This document shows positions 12,401-24,215 of a stretch of 64,000 bases of DNA, piece by piece. The stretch is taken from NCBI RefSeq assembly GCF_051014685.1, contig NW_027478419.1, positions 1,488,001 to 1,552,000 on the forward strand. The letters run 5' to 3'. Numbering within the stretch: position 1 is the first letter of the stretch; every line of letters begins with the position of its first letter. Source of the stretch: Ptiloglossa arizonensis. Taxonomy: Eukaryota; Arthropoda; Insecta; Hymenoptera; Colletidae. A model generated the notes under the pieces. That model did no database searches and had not been told where the DNA came from. It saw only the letters and a program-made list of their open reading frames with translations. Both the position numbers and the translations under genes were made by a program.

Positions 12401-14567
12401 TCTCGCGAACGGATTTACCAATCCGCAAAATTTCTGTTGCATCTGAAAGTAGAAACTCGCCCGATTACAACGGTATGCGTACTTTTCCCCTAGGCCGTTC
12501 TAGTTACTCGTTTCGAGCATCAGAACTGCGAAAATTTTGAGTTTCTCAAGCGTTTCTTATCTCCAAACTGCCATATCTCGCGAACGGATTGATCAATCCG
12601 CAAAAGTTCTGTTGCATCTGAAAGTAGAAACTCGCCCGATTACATCGGAATGCGTACTTTTCCCCTAGGCCGTTCTAGTTATTCGTTTCGAGCATCAGAA
12701 CTGCGAAAATTTTGAGTTCCTCAAGCGTTTCTTACCTCCAAACTGCCATATCTCGCGAACGGATTGACCAATCCGCATAATTTCTGTTGCATCTGAAAGT
12801 AGAAACTCGCCCGATTACAACGGTATGCGTACTTCTCCCCTAGGCCGTTCTAGTCATTCGTTTCGAGCATCAGAACTGCGAAAATTTTGAGTTGCTCAAG
12901 CGTTTCTTATCTCCAAACTGCCTTATCTCGTGAACGGATTGATCAATTAGCAAAATTTCTGTTGCATCTGAAAGTAGAAACTCGCCCGATTACAACGGTA
13001 TGCGCACTTTTCCCCTAGGCGGTTCTAGTTATTCGTTTCGTGCATCAGAACTGCGAAAATTTTGAGTTTCTCAAGCGTTTCTCACCTCCAAACTGCCATA
13101 TCTCGCGAACGGATTGACCAATCCGCAAAATTTCTGTTGCATCTGAAGGTAGAAACTCGCCCGATTACAACGGTATGCGCAATTTTCCCCTAGGCCGTTC
13201 TAGTTATTCGTTTCGAGCATCAGAACTGCGAAAATTTTGAGTTTCTCAAGCGTTTCTTACCTCCAAACTGCCATATCTCGCGAACGGATTGATCAATCCA
13301 CAAAATTTCTGTTGCATCTGAAAGTAGAAACTCGCCCGATTACAACGGTATGCGCACTTTTCCCCTAGGCGGTTCTAGTTATTCGTTTCGTGCATCAGAA
13401 CTGCGAAAATTTTGAGTTTCTCAAGCGTTTCTCACCTCCAAAGTGCCGTATCTCGCGAACGGATGGACCAATCCGCAAAATTTCTATTGCATCTGAAAGT
13501 AGAAACTCGCCCGATTACAACGGTATGCGTACTTTTCCCCTAGGCCGTTCTAGTTACTCGTTTCGAGCATCAGAACTGCGAAAATTTTGAGTTTCTCAAG
13601 CGTTTCTTATCTCCAAACTGCCATATCTCGCGAACGGATTGATCAATCCGCAAAATTTCTGTTGCATCTGAAAGTAGAAACTCGCCCGATTACAACGGTA
13701 GGTGTAGTTTTCCCCTAGGCCGTTCTAGTTATTCGTTTCGAGCATCAGAACTGCGAAAATTTTGAGTTCCTCAAGCGTTTCTTACCTCCAAAGTGCCATA
13801 TCTCGCGAACGGATGGACCAATCCGCAAAATTTCTATTGCATCTGAAAGTAGAAACTCGCCCGATTACAACGGTATGCGTACTCTTCCCCTAGGCCGTTC
13901 TAGTTACTCGTTTCGAGCATCAGAACTGCGAAAATTTTGAGTTTCTCAAGCGTTTCTTATCTCCAAACTGCCATATCTCGCGAACGGATTGATCAATCCG
14001 CAAAATTTCTGTTGCATCTGAAAGTAGAAACTCGCCCGATTACAACGGTAGGTGTAGTTTTCCCCTAGGCCGTTCTAGTTATTCGTTTCGAGCATCAGAA
14101 CTGCGAAAATTTTGAGTTTCTCAAGCGTTTCTCACCTCCAAACTGCCATATCTCGCGAACGGATTGATCAATCCGAAAAATTTCTGTTGCATCTGAAAGT
14201 AGAAACTCGCCCGATAACAACGGTAGGTGTAGTTTTCCCCTAGGCCGTTCTAGTTATTCGTTTCGAGCATCAGAACTGCGAAAATTTTGAGTTCCTCAAG
14301 CGTTTCTTACCTCCAAACTGCCATATCTCGCGAACGGTTTGACCAATCCGCATAATTTCTGTTGCATCTGAAAGCAGAAGCTCGCCCGATTACAACGGTA
14401 TGCGTACTTCTACCCTAGGCCGTTCTAGTCATTCGTTTCGAGCATCAGAACTGCGAAAATTTTGAGTTTCTCAAGCGTTTCTTATCTCGAAACTGCCATA
14501 TCTCGCGAATGGATTGATCAATCCGCAAAATTTCTGTTGCATCTGAAAGTAGAATCTCGCCCGATTA
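6168..14567 (+). repeat. 24-monomer higher-order repeat, two tandem 4,200-bp copies
   Basis: About 6,168-10,367 and 10,368-14,567 form adjacent copies offset by exactly 4,200 bp. The match covers long runs without a difference, for example 6,181-8,440 against 10,381-12,640. Two patches differ: about 8,560-8,790 against 12,760-12,990, and about 9,090-9,230 against 13,290-13,430, where one copy carries monomer variants from elsewhere in the array. Such patches inside otherwise near-identical copies suggest gene conversion or a replaced segment. Isolated differences, such as 'ctccacactg' against 'ctccaaactg' near 10,111/14,311, are single substitutions. Confidence 0.85.
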
Positions 14568-14649
14568 CAACCGTATGCGTACTTCTCCCCTAGGCCGTTC
14601 TAGTCATTCGTTTCGAGAATCAGAACTGCGAAAATTTTGAGTTTCTCAA

Positions 14650-16800
14650 GCGTTTCTTACCTCCAAACTGCCATATCTCGCGAACGGATTTACCAATCCG
14701 CAAAATTTCTGTTGCATCTGAAAGTAGAAACTCGCCCGATTACATCGGTATGCGTACTTTTCCCCTAGGCCGTTCTAGTTATTCGTTTCGAGCATCAGAA
14801 CTGCGAAAATTATGAGTTCCTCAAGCGTTTCTTACCTCCAAACTGCCATATCTCGCGAACGGATTGACCAATCCGCATAATTTCTGTTGCATCTGAAAGT
14901 AGAAACTCGCCCGATTACAACGGTATGCGTACTTCTCCCCTAGGCCGTTCTAATCATTCGTTTCGAGCATCAGAACTGCGAAAATTTTGAGTTTCTCAAG
15001 CGTTACATATCTCCAAACTGCCATATCTCGCGAACTGATTGATCAATCCGCAAAATTTCTGTTGCATCTGAAAGTAGAAACTCGCCCGATTACAACGGTA
15101 TGCGCACTTTTCCCCTAGGCGGTTCTAGTTATTCGTTTCGAGCATCAGAACTGCGAAAATTTTGAGTTTCTCAAGCGTTTCTCACCTCCAAACTGCCATA
15201 CCTCGCGAACGGATTGACCAATCCGCAAAATTTCTGTTGCATCTGAAAGTAGAAACTCGCCCGATTACAACAGTATGCGCACTTTTCCCCTGGGCCGTTC
15301 TAGTTATTCGTTTCGAGCATCAGAACTGCGAAAATTTTGAGTTTCTAAAGCGTTTCTTATCTCCAAACTGCCATATCTCGCGAACGGATTGATCAATCCG
15401 CAAAATTTCTGTTGCATCTGAAAGTAGAAACTCGCCCGATTACAACGGTATGTGTAGTTTTCCCCTAGGCCGTTCCAGTTATTCATTTCGAGCATCAGAA
15501 CTGCAAGAATTTTGAATTTCTCAAGCGTTTCTTACTTCCAAACTGCCATATCTCGCGAACGGATCGACCAATCCGCAAAATTTCTGCTGCATCTGAAAGT
15601 AGAAACTCGCCCGATTACATCGGTGTGCGTACTTTTCCCATAGGCCGTTCTAGTTACTCGTTTCGAGCGTCAGAACTGCGAAAATTTTGAGTTTCTCAAG
15701 CGTTTCTTATCTCCAAACTGCCATATCTCGCGAACGGATTGACCAATCCGCATAATTTCTGTTGCATCTGAAAGTAGAAACTCGCCCGATTACAACGGTA
15801 TGCGTACTTCTCCCCTAGGCCGTTCTAGTCATTCGTTTCGAGCATCAGAACTGCGAAAATTTTGAGTTTCTCAAGCGTTACATATCTCCAAACTGCCATA
15901 TCTCGCGAACTGATTGATCAATCCGCAAAATTTCTGTTGCATCTGAAAGTAGAAACTCGCCCGATTACAACGGTATGCGCACTTTTCCCCTAGGCGGTTC
16001 TAGTTATTTGTTTCGAGCATCAGAACTGCGAAAATTTTGAGTTTCTCAAGCGTTTCTCACCTCCAAACTGCCATACCTCGCGAACGGATTGACCAATCCG
16101 CAAAATTTCTGTTGCATCTGAAAGTAGAAACTCGCCCGATTACAACAGTAGGTGTAGTTTTTCCCTAGGCCGTTCCAGTTATTCATTTCGAGCATCAGAA
16201 CTGCGAAAATTTTGAGTTTCACAAGCGTTTGTTACTTCCAAACTGTCATATCTCGTGAACGGATTGACCAATCCGCAAAATTTCTGTTGCATTTGAAAGT
16301 AGAAACTCGCCCGATTACAACGGTATGCGCACTTTTCCCCTGGGCCGTTCTAGTTATTCGTTTCGAGCATCAGAACTGCGAAAATTTTGAGTTTCTAAAG
16401 CGTTTCTTATCTCCAAACTGCCATATCTCGCGAACGGATTGATCAATCCGCAAAATTTCTGTTGCATCTGAAAGTAGAAACTCGCCCGATTACAACGGTA
16501 TGTGTAGTTTTCCCCTAGGCCGTTCCAGTTATTCATTTCGAGCATCAGAACTGCAAGAATTTTGAATTTCTCAAGCGTTTCTTACTTCCAAACTGCCATA
16601 TCTCGCGAACGGATTGACCAATCCGCAAAATTTCTGCTGCATCTGAAAGTAGAAACTCGCCCGATTACATCGGTGTGCGTACTTTTCCCATAGGCCGTTC
16701 TAGTTACTCGTTTCGAGCGTCAGAACTGCGAAAATTTTGAGTTTCTCAAGCGTTTCTTATCTCCAAACTGCCATATCTCGCGAACGGATTGATCAATCCG
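14650..16800 (+). repeat. Nested 5- and 6-monomer duplications
   Basis: The 'cgttacatat...cgaactgatt' monomer occurs at about 15,001 and again at about 15,876, offset 875. The following block with 'cctgggccg', 'tctaaagcg' and 'ctgcaagaatt' at about 15,290-15,740 recurs at 16,340-16,790, offset 1,050. These match the block at about 4,790-5,240 (offset 10,500). The interval is thus a local rearrangement hotspot, where the 4.6-kb block was copied and then partly doubled. Confidence 0.7.
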
Positions 16801-17639
16801 CAAAATTTCTGTTGCATCTGAAAGTAGAAACTCGCCCGATTACAACGGTATGCGTACTTCTCCCCTAGGCCGTTCTAGTCATTCGTTTGGAGCATCAGAA
16901 CTGCGAAAATTTTGAGTTTCTCAAGCGTTTCTTACATCCAAACTGTCATATCTCGCGAACGGAATGACCAATCCGCAAAATTTCTGTTGCATCTGAAAGT
17001 AGAAACTCGCCCGATTACAACGGTATGCGCACTTTTCCCCTAGGCCGTTCTAGTTATTCGTTTCGAGCATCAGAACTGCGAAAATTTTGAGTTTCTCAAG
17101 CGTTTCTTATCTCCAAACTGCCATATCTCGCGAACGGATTGATCAATCCGCAAAATTTCTGTTGCAGCTGAAAGTAGAAACTCGCCCGATTACAACGGTA
17201 TGGGCACTTTTCCCCTAGGCCGTTCTAGTTATTTGTGTCGAGCATCAGAACTGCGAAAATTTTGAGTTTCTCAAGCGTTTCTTACCTCCAACCTGCCATA
17301 TCTCGCGAACGGATTGACCAATCCGCAAAATTTCTGTTGCATGTGAAAGTAGAAACTCGCCCGATTACAACGGTATGCGTACTTTTCCCCTAGGCCGTTC
17401 TAGTCATTCGTTTCGAGCATCAGAACTGCGAAAATTTTGAGTTTCTCAAGCGTTTCTTACCTCCAAACTGCCATATCTCGCGAACGGAATGACCAATCCG
17501 CAAAATTTCTGTTACATTTGAAAGTAGAAACTCGCCCGATTACAACGGTATGCGTACTTCTCCCCTAGGCCGTTCTAGTTATTCGTTTCGAGCATCAGAA
17601 CTGCGAAAATTTTGAGTTTCTCAAGCGTTTCTTACTTCC

Positions 17640-19590
17640 AAACTGCCATATCTCGCGAACGGAATGACCAATCCGCAAACTTTCTGTTGCATCTGAAAGT
17701 AGAAACTCGCCCGATTACAACGGTATGCGCACTTTTCCCCTAGGCCGTTCTAGTTATTCGTTTCGAGCATCAGAACTGCGAAAATTTTGAGTTTCTCAAG
17801 CGTTTCTTACCTCCAAACTGCCATATCTCGCGAACGGATTTACCAATCCGCAAAATTTCTGTTGCATCTGAAAGCAGAAACTCGCCCGATTACAACGGTA
17901 TGCGTACTTTTCCCCTAGGCCGTCCTAGTTACTCGTTTCGAGCATCAGAACTGCGAAAATTTTGAGTTTCTCAAGCGTTTCTTATCTCCAAACTGCCATA
18001 TCTCGCGAACGGATTGATCAATCCGCAAAATTTCTGTTGCATTTGAAAGTAGAAACTCGCCCGATTACAACGGTATGCGTACTTTTCCCCTAGGCCGTTC
18101 TACTTACTCGTTTCGAGCGTCAGAAATGCGAAAATTTTGAGTTTCTCAAGCGTTTCTTATCTCCAAACTGCCATATCTCGCGAACGGATTGATCAATCCG
18201 CAAAATTTCTGTTGCATCTGAAAGTAGAAACTCGCCCGATTACAACGGTATGCGTACTTTTCCCATAGGCCGTTCTAGTTACTCGTTTCGAGCGTCAGAA
18301 CTGCGAAAATTTTGAGTTTCTCAAGCGTTTCTTATCTCCAAACTGCCATATCTCGCGAACGGATTGATCAATCCGCAAAAGTTCTGTTGCATCTGAAAGT
18401 AGAAACTCGCCCGATTACATCGGTATGCGTACTTTTCCCCTAGGCCGTTCTAGTTATTCGTTTCGAGCATCAGAACTGCGAAAATTTTGAGTTCCTCAAG
18501 CGTTTCTTACCTCCAAACTGCCATATCTCGCGAACGGATTGATCAATCCGCAAAATTTCTGTTGCATCTGAAAGTAGAATCTCGCCCGATTACAACGGTA
18601 TGCGTACTTCTCCCCTAGGCCGTTCTAGTCATTCGTTTCGAGAATCAGAACTGCGAAAATTTTGAGTTTCTCAAGCGTTTCTTACCTCCAAACTGCCATA
18701 TCTCGCGAACGGATTTACCAATCCGCAAAATTTCTGTTGCATCTGAAAGTAGAAACTCGCCCGATTACAACGGTATGCGTACTTTTCCCCTAGGCCGTTC
18801 TAGTTACTCGTTTCGAGCATCAGAACTGCGAAAATTTTGAGTTTCTCAAGCGTTTCTTATCTCCAAACTGCCATATCTCGCGAACGGATTGATCAATCCG
18901 CAAAAGTTCTGTTGCATCTGAAAGTAGAAACTCGCCCGATTACATCGGTATGCGTACTTTTCCCCTAAGCCGTTCTAGTTATTCGTTTCGAGCATCAGAA
19001 CTGCGAAAATTTTGAGTTCCTCAAGCGATTCTTACCTCCAAACTGCCATATCTCGCGAACGGATTGACCAATCCGCATAATTTCTGTTGCATCTGAAAGT
19101 AGAAACTCGCCCGATTACAACGGTATGCGTACTTCTCCCCTAGGCCGTTCTAGTCATTCGTTTCGAGCATCAGAACTGCGAAAATTTTGAGTTTCTCAAG
19201 CGTTTCTTATTTCCAAACTGCCTTATCTCGTGAACGGATTGATCAATTAGCAAAATTTCTGTTGCATCTGAAAGTAGAAACTCGCCCGATTACAACGGTA
19301 TGCGCACTTTTCCCCTAGGCGGTTCTAGTTATTCGTTTCGAGCATCAGAACTGCGAAAATTTTGAGTTTCTCAAGCGTTTCTCACCTCCAAACTGCCATA
19401 CCTCGCGAACGGATTGACCAATCCGCAAAATTTCTGTTGCATCTGAAGGTAGAAACTCGCCCGATTACAACGGTATGCGCAATTTTCCCCTAGGCCGTTC
19501 TAGTTATTCGTTTCGAGCATCAGAACTGCGAAAATTTTGAGTTTCTCAAGCGTTTCTTACCTCCAAACTGCCATATCTCGCGAACGGATT
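17640..19590 (+). repeat. Mosaic of segments shared with 6.8-8.2 kb and 12.2-13.3 kb
   Basis: About 17,670-18,180 matches 6,820-7,330 (offset 10,850), sharing 'aaactttctg', 'aaagcagaaa', 'cgtcctagtt' and 'tctacttactcg'. About 18,541-19,590 matches 12,241-13,290 (offset 6,300), sharing the unusual 'ccttatctcgtgaacgg' followed by 'caattagcaaaa'. The switch in offset shows that this interval joins pieces of the 4.2-kb repeat from different registers. Confidence 0.7.
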
Positions 19591-21449
19591 GATCAATCCG
19601 AAAAATTTCTGTTGCATCTGAAAGTAGAAACTCGCCCGATTACAACGGTAGGTGTAGTTTTCCCCTAGACCGTTCTAGTTATTCGTTTCGAGCATCAGAA
19701 CTGCGAAAATTTTGAGTTCCTCAAGCGTTTCTTACCTCCAAAGTGCCATATCTCGCGAACGGATGGACCAATCCGCAAAATTTCTATTGCATCTGAAAGT
19801 AGAAACTCGCCCGATTACAACGGTATGCGTACTTTTCCCCTAGGCCGTTCTAGTTACTCGTTTCGAGCATCAGAACTGCGAAAATTTTGAGTTTCTCAAG
19901 CGTTTCTTATCTCCAAACTGCCATATCTCGCGAACGGATTGATCAATCCGCAAAATTTCTATTGCATCTGAAAGTAGAAACTCGCCCGATTACAACGGTA
20001 GGTGTAGTTTTCCCCTAGGCCGTTCTAGTTATTCGTTTCGAGCATCAGAACTGCGAAAATTTTGAGTTTCTCAAGCGTTTCTCACCTCCAAACTGCCATA
20101 TCTCGCGAACGGATTGATCAATCCGAAAAATTTCTGTTGCATCTGAAAGTAGAAACTCGCCCGATAACAACGGTAGGTGTAGTTTTCCCCTAGGCCGTTC
20201 TAGTTATTCGTTTCGAGCATCAGAACTGCGAAAATTTTGAGTTCCTCAAGCGTTTCTTACCTCCAAACTGCCATATCTCGCGAACGGTTTGACCAATCCG
20301 CATAATTTCTGTTGCATCTGAAAGTAGAAGCTCGCCCGATTACAACGGTATGCGTACTTCTACCCTAGGCCGTTCTAGTCATTCGTTTCGAGCATCAGAA
20401 CTGCGAAAATTTTGAGTTTCTCAAGCGTTTCTCACCTCCAAACTGCCATACCTCGCGAACGGATTGACCAATCCGCAAAATTTCTGTTGCATCTGAAGGT
20501 AGAAACTCGCCCGATTACAACGGTATGCGCAATTTTCCCCTAGGCCGTTCTAGTTATTCGTTTCGAGCATCAGAACTGCGAAAATTTTGAGTTTCTCAAG
20601 CGTTTCTTACCTCCAAACTGCCATATCTCGCGAACGGATTGATCAATCCGAAAAATTTCTGTTGCATCTGAAAGTAGAAACTCGCCCGATTACAACGGTA
20701 GGTGTAGTTTTCCCCTAGACCGTTCTAGTTATTCGTTTCGAGCATCAGAACTGCGAAAATTTTGAGTTCCTCAAGCGTTTCTTACCTCCAAAGTGCCATA
20801 TCTCGCGAACGGATGGACCAATCCGCAAAATTTCTATTGCATCTGAAAGTAGAAACTCGCCCGATTACAACGGTATGCGTACTTTTCCCCTAGGCCGTTC
20901 TAGTTACTCGTTTCGAGCATCAGAACTGCGAAAATTTTGAGTTTCTCAAGCGTTTCTTATCTCCAAACTGCCATATCTCGCGAACGGATAGATCAATCCG
21001 CAAAATTTCTGTTGCATCTGAAAGTAGAAACTCGCCCGATTACAACGGTAGGTGTAGTTTTCCCCTAGGCCGTTCTAGTTATTCGTTTCGAGCATCAGAA
21101 CTGCGAAAATTTTGAGTTTCTCATGCGTTTCTCACCTCCAAACTGCCATATCTCGCGAACGGATTGATCAATCCGAAAAATTTCTGTTGCTTCTGAAAGT
21201 AGAAACTCGCCCGATAACAACGGTAGGTGTAGTTTTCCCCTAGGCCGTTCTAGTTATTCGTTTCGAGCATCAGAACCGCGAAAATTTTGAGTTCCTCAAG
21301 CGTTTCTTACCTCCAAACTGCCATATCTCGCGAACGGTTTGACCAATCCGCATAATTTCTGTTGCATCTGAAAGTAGAAGCTCGCCCGATTACAACGGTA
21401 TGCGTACTTCTACCCTAGGCCGTTCTAGTCATTCGTTTCGAGCATCAGA
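19350..21449 (+). repeat. 6-monomer (1,050-bp) tandem duplication
   Basis: About 19,350-20,399 and 20,400-21,449 are adjacent and offset by 1,050 bp. Shared rare variants in order are 'ctcacctcc' with 'ccatacctcg', 'ctgaaggtag', 'gcgcaatttt', 'aatccgaaaaa', 'cctagaccg', 'aagtgccat', 'ggatggacc', 'gataacaacgg' and 'ggtttgacc'. Differences are few, for example 'tctattgc' near 19,961 in copy 1 against 'tctgttgc' in copy 2, and 'tcatgcg' near 21,121. Few differences imply a recent event. Confidence 0.85.
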
Positions 21450-24215
21450 ACTGCGAAAATTTTGAGTTTCTCAAGCGTTTCTTATCTCGAAACTGCCATA
21501 TCTCGCGAACGGATTGATCAATCCGCAAAATTTCTGTTGCATCTGAAAGTAGAATCTCGCCCGATTACAACCGTATGCGTACTTCTCCCCTAGGCCGATC
21601 TAGTCATTCGTTTCGAGAATCAGAACTGCGAAAATTTTGAGTTTCTCAAGCGTTTCTTACCTCCAAACTGCCATATCTCGCGAACGGATTTACCAATCCG
21701 CAAAATTTCTGTTGCATCTGAAAGTAGAAACTCGCCCGATTACATCGGTATGCGTACTTTTCCCCTAGGCCGTTCTAGTTATTCGCTTCGAGCATCAGAA
21801 CTGCGAAAATTATGAGTTCCTCAAGCGTTTCTTACCTCCAAACTGCCATATCTCGCGAACGGATTGACCAATCCGCATAATTTCTGTTGCATCTGAAAGT
21901 AGAAACTCGCCCGATTACAACGGTATGCGTACTTCTCCCCTAGGCCGTTCTAGTCATTCGTTTCGAGCATCAGAACTGCGAAAATTTTGAGTTTCTCAAG
22001 CGTTACTTATCTCCAAACTGCCATATCTCGCGAACGGATTGATCAATCCGCAAAATTTCTGTTGCATCTGAAAGTAGAAACTCGCCCGATTACAACGGTA
22101 TGCGCACTTTTCCCCTAGGCGGTTCTAGTTATTCGTTTCGAGCATCAGAACTGCGAAAATTTTGAGTTTCTAAAGCGTTTCTTATCTCCAAACTGCCATA
22201 TCTCGCGAACGGATTGATCAATCCGCAAAATTTCTGTTGCATCTGAAAGTAGAAACTCGCCCGATTACAACGGTATGTGTAGTTTTTCCCTAGGCCGTTC
22301 CAGTTATTCATTTCGAGCATCAGAACTGCGAAAATTTTGAGTTTCACAAGCGTTTGTTACTTCCAAACTGTCATATCTCGTGAACGGATTGACCAATCCG
22401 CAAAATTTCTGTTGCATTTGAAAGTAGAAACTCGCCCGATTACAACGGTATGCGCACTTTTCCCCTGGGCCGTTCTAGTTATTCGTTTCGAGCATCAGAA
22501 CTGCGAAAATTTTGAGTTTCTAAAGCGTTTCTTATCTCCAAACTGCCATATCTCGCGAACGGATTGATCAATCCGCAAAATTTCTGTTGCATCTGAAAGT
22601 AGAAACTCGCCCGATTACAACGGTATGTGTAGTTTTCCCCTAGGCCGTTCCAGTTATTCATTTCGAGCATCAGAACTGCAAAAATTTTGAATTTCTCAAG
22701 CGTTTCTTACTTCCAAACTGCCATATCTCGCGAACGGATCGACCAATCCGCAAAATTTCTGCTGCATCTGAAAGTAGAAACTCGCCCGATTACATCGGTG
22801 TGCGTACTTTTCCCCTAGGCCGTTCTAGTTACTCGTTTCGAGCGTCAGAACTGCGAAAATTTTGAGTTTCTCAAGCGTTTCTTATCTCCAAACTGCCATA
22901 TCTCGTGAACGGATTGATCAATCCGCAAAATTTCTGTTGCATCTGAAAGTAGAAACTCGCCCGATTACAACGGTATGCGTACTTCTCCCCTAGGCCGTTC
23001 TAGTCATTCGTTTGGAGCATCAGAACTGCGAAAATTTTGAGTTTCTCAAGCGTTTCTTACATCCAAACTGCCATATCTCGCGAACGGAATGACCAATCCG
23101 CAAAATTTCTGTTGCATCTGAAAGTAGAAACTCGCCCGATTACAACGGTATGTGTAGTTTTCCCCTAGGCCGTTCCAGTTATTCGTTTCGAGCATCAGAA
23201 CTGCGAAAATTTTGAGTTTCTCAAGCGTTTCTTACATCCAAACTGCCATATCTCGCGAACGGATTGACCGATCCGCAAAATTTCTGTTGCATCTGAAAGT
23301 AGAAACTCGCCCGATTACAACGGTATGCGCACTTTTCCCCTAGGCCGTTCTAGTTATTCGTTTCGAGCATCAGAACTGCGAAAATTTTGAGTTTCTCAAG
23401 CGTTTCTTATCTCCAAACTGCCATATCTCGCGAACGGATTGATCGATCCGCAAAATTTCTGTTGCAGCTGAAAGTAGAAACTCGCCCGATTACAACGGTA
23501 TGGGCACTTTTCCCCTAGGCCGTTCTAGTTATTTGTGTCGAGCATCAGAACTGCGAAAATTTTGAGTTTCTCAAGCGTTTCTTACCTCCAACCTGCCATA
23601 TCTCGCGAACGGATTGACCAATCCGCAAAATTTCTGTTGCATGTGAAAGTAGAAACTCGCCCGATTACAACGGTATGCGTACTTTTCCCCTAGGCCGTTC
23701 TAGTCATTCGTTTCGAGCATCAGAACTGCGAAAATTTTGAGTTTCTCAAGCGTTTCTTACCTCCAAACTGCCATATCTCGCGAACGGAATGACCAATCCG
23801 CAAAATTTCTGTTGCATTTGAAAGTAGAAACTCGCCCGATTACAACGGTATGCGTACTTCTCCCCTAGGCCGTTCTAGTCATTCGTTTCGAGCATCAGAA
23901 CTGCGAAAATTTTGAGTTTCTCAAGCGTTTCTTATCTCCAAACTGCCATATCTCGCGAACGGATTGATCAATCCGCAAAATTTCTGTTGCATCGGAAAGT
24001 AGAAACTCGCCCGATTACAACGGTGTGTGTAGTTTTCCCCTAGGCCGTTCTAGTTATTCGTTTCGAGCATCAGAACTGCGAAAATTTTGAGTTTCTCAAG
24101 CGTTTCTTATCTCCAAAGTGCCATATCTCGCGAACGGATTGATCAATCCTCAAAATTTCTGTTGCATCTGAAAGCAGAATCTCGCCCGATTACAACGGTA
24201 TGCGTACTTCTCCCC

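Noticed and set aside
13390..13590. Open frame of 66 residues starting with GTG, and a similar 79-residue frame at 32,252
   Set aside because: Each arises from a local change in the satellite (a 'tgcatc' substitution, or the one-base deletion near 32,309) and spans monomer sequence with no independent coding signal.
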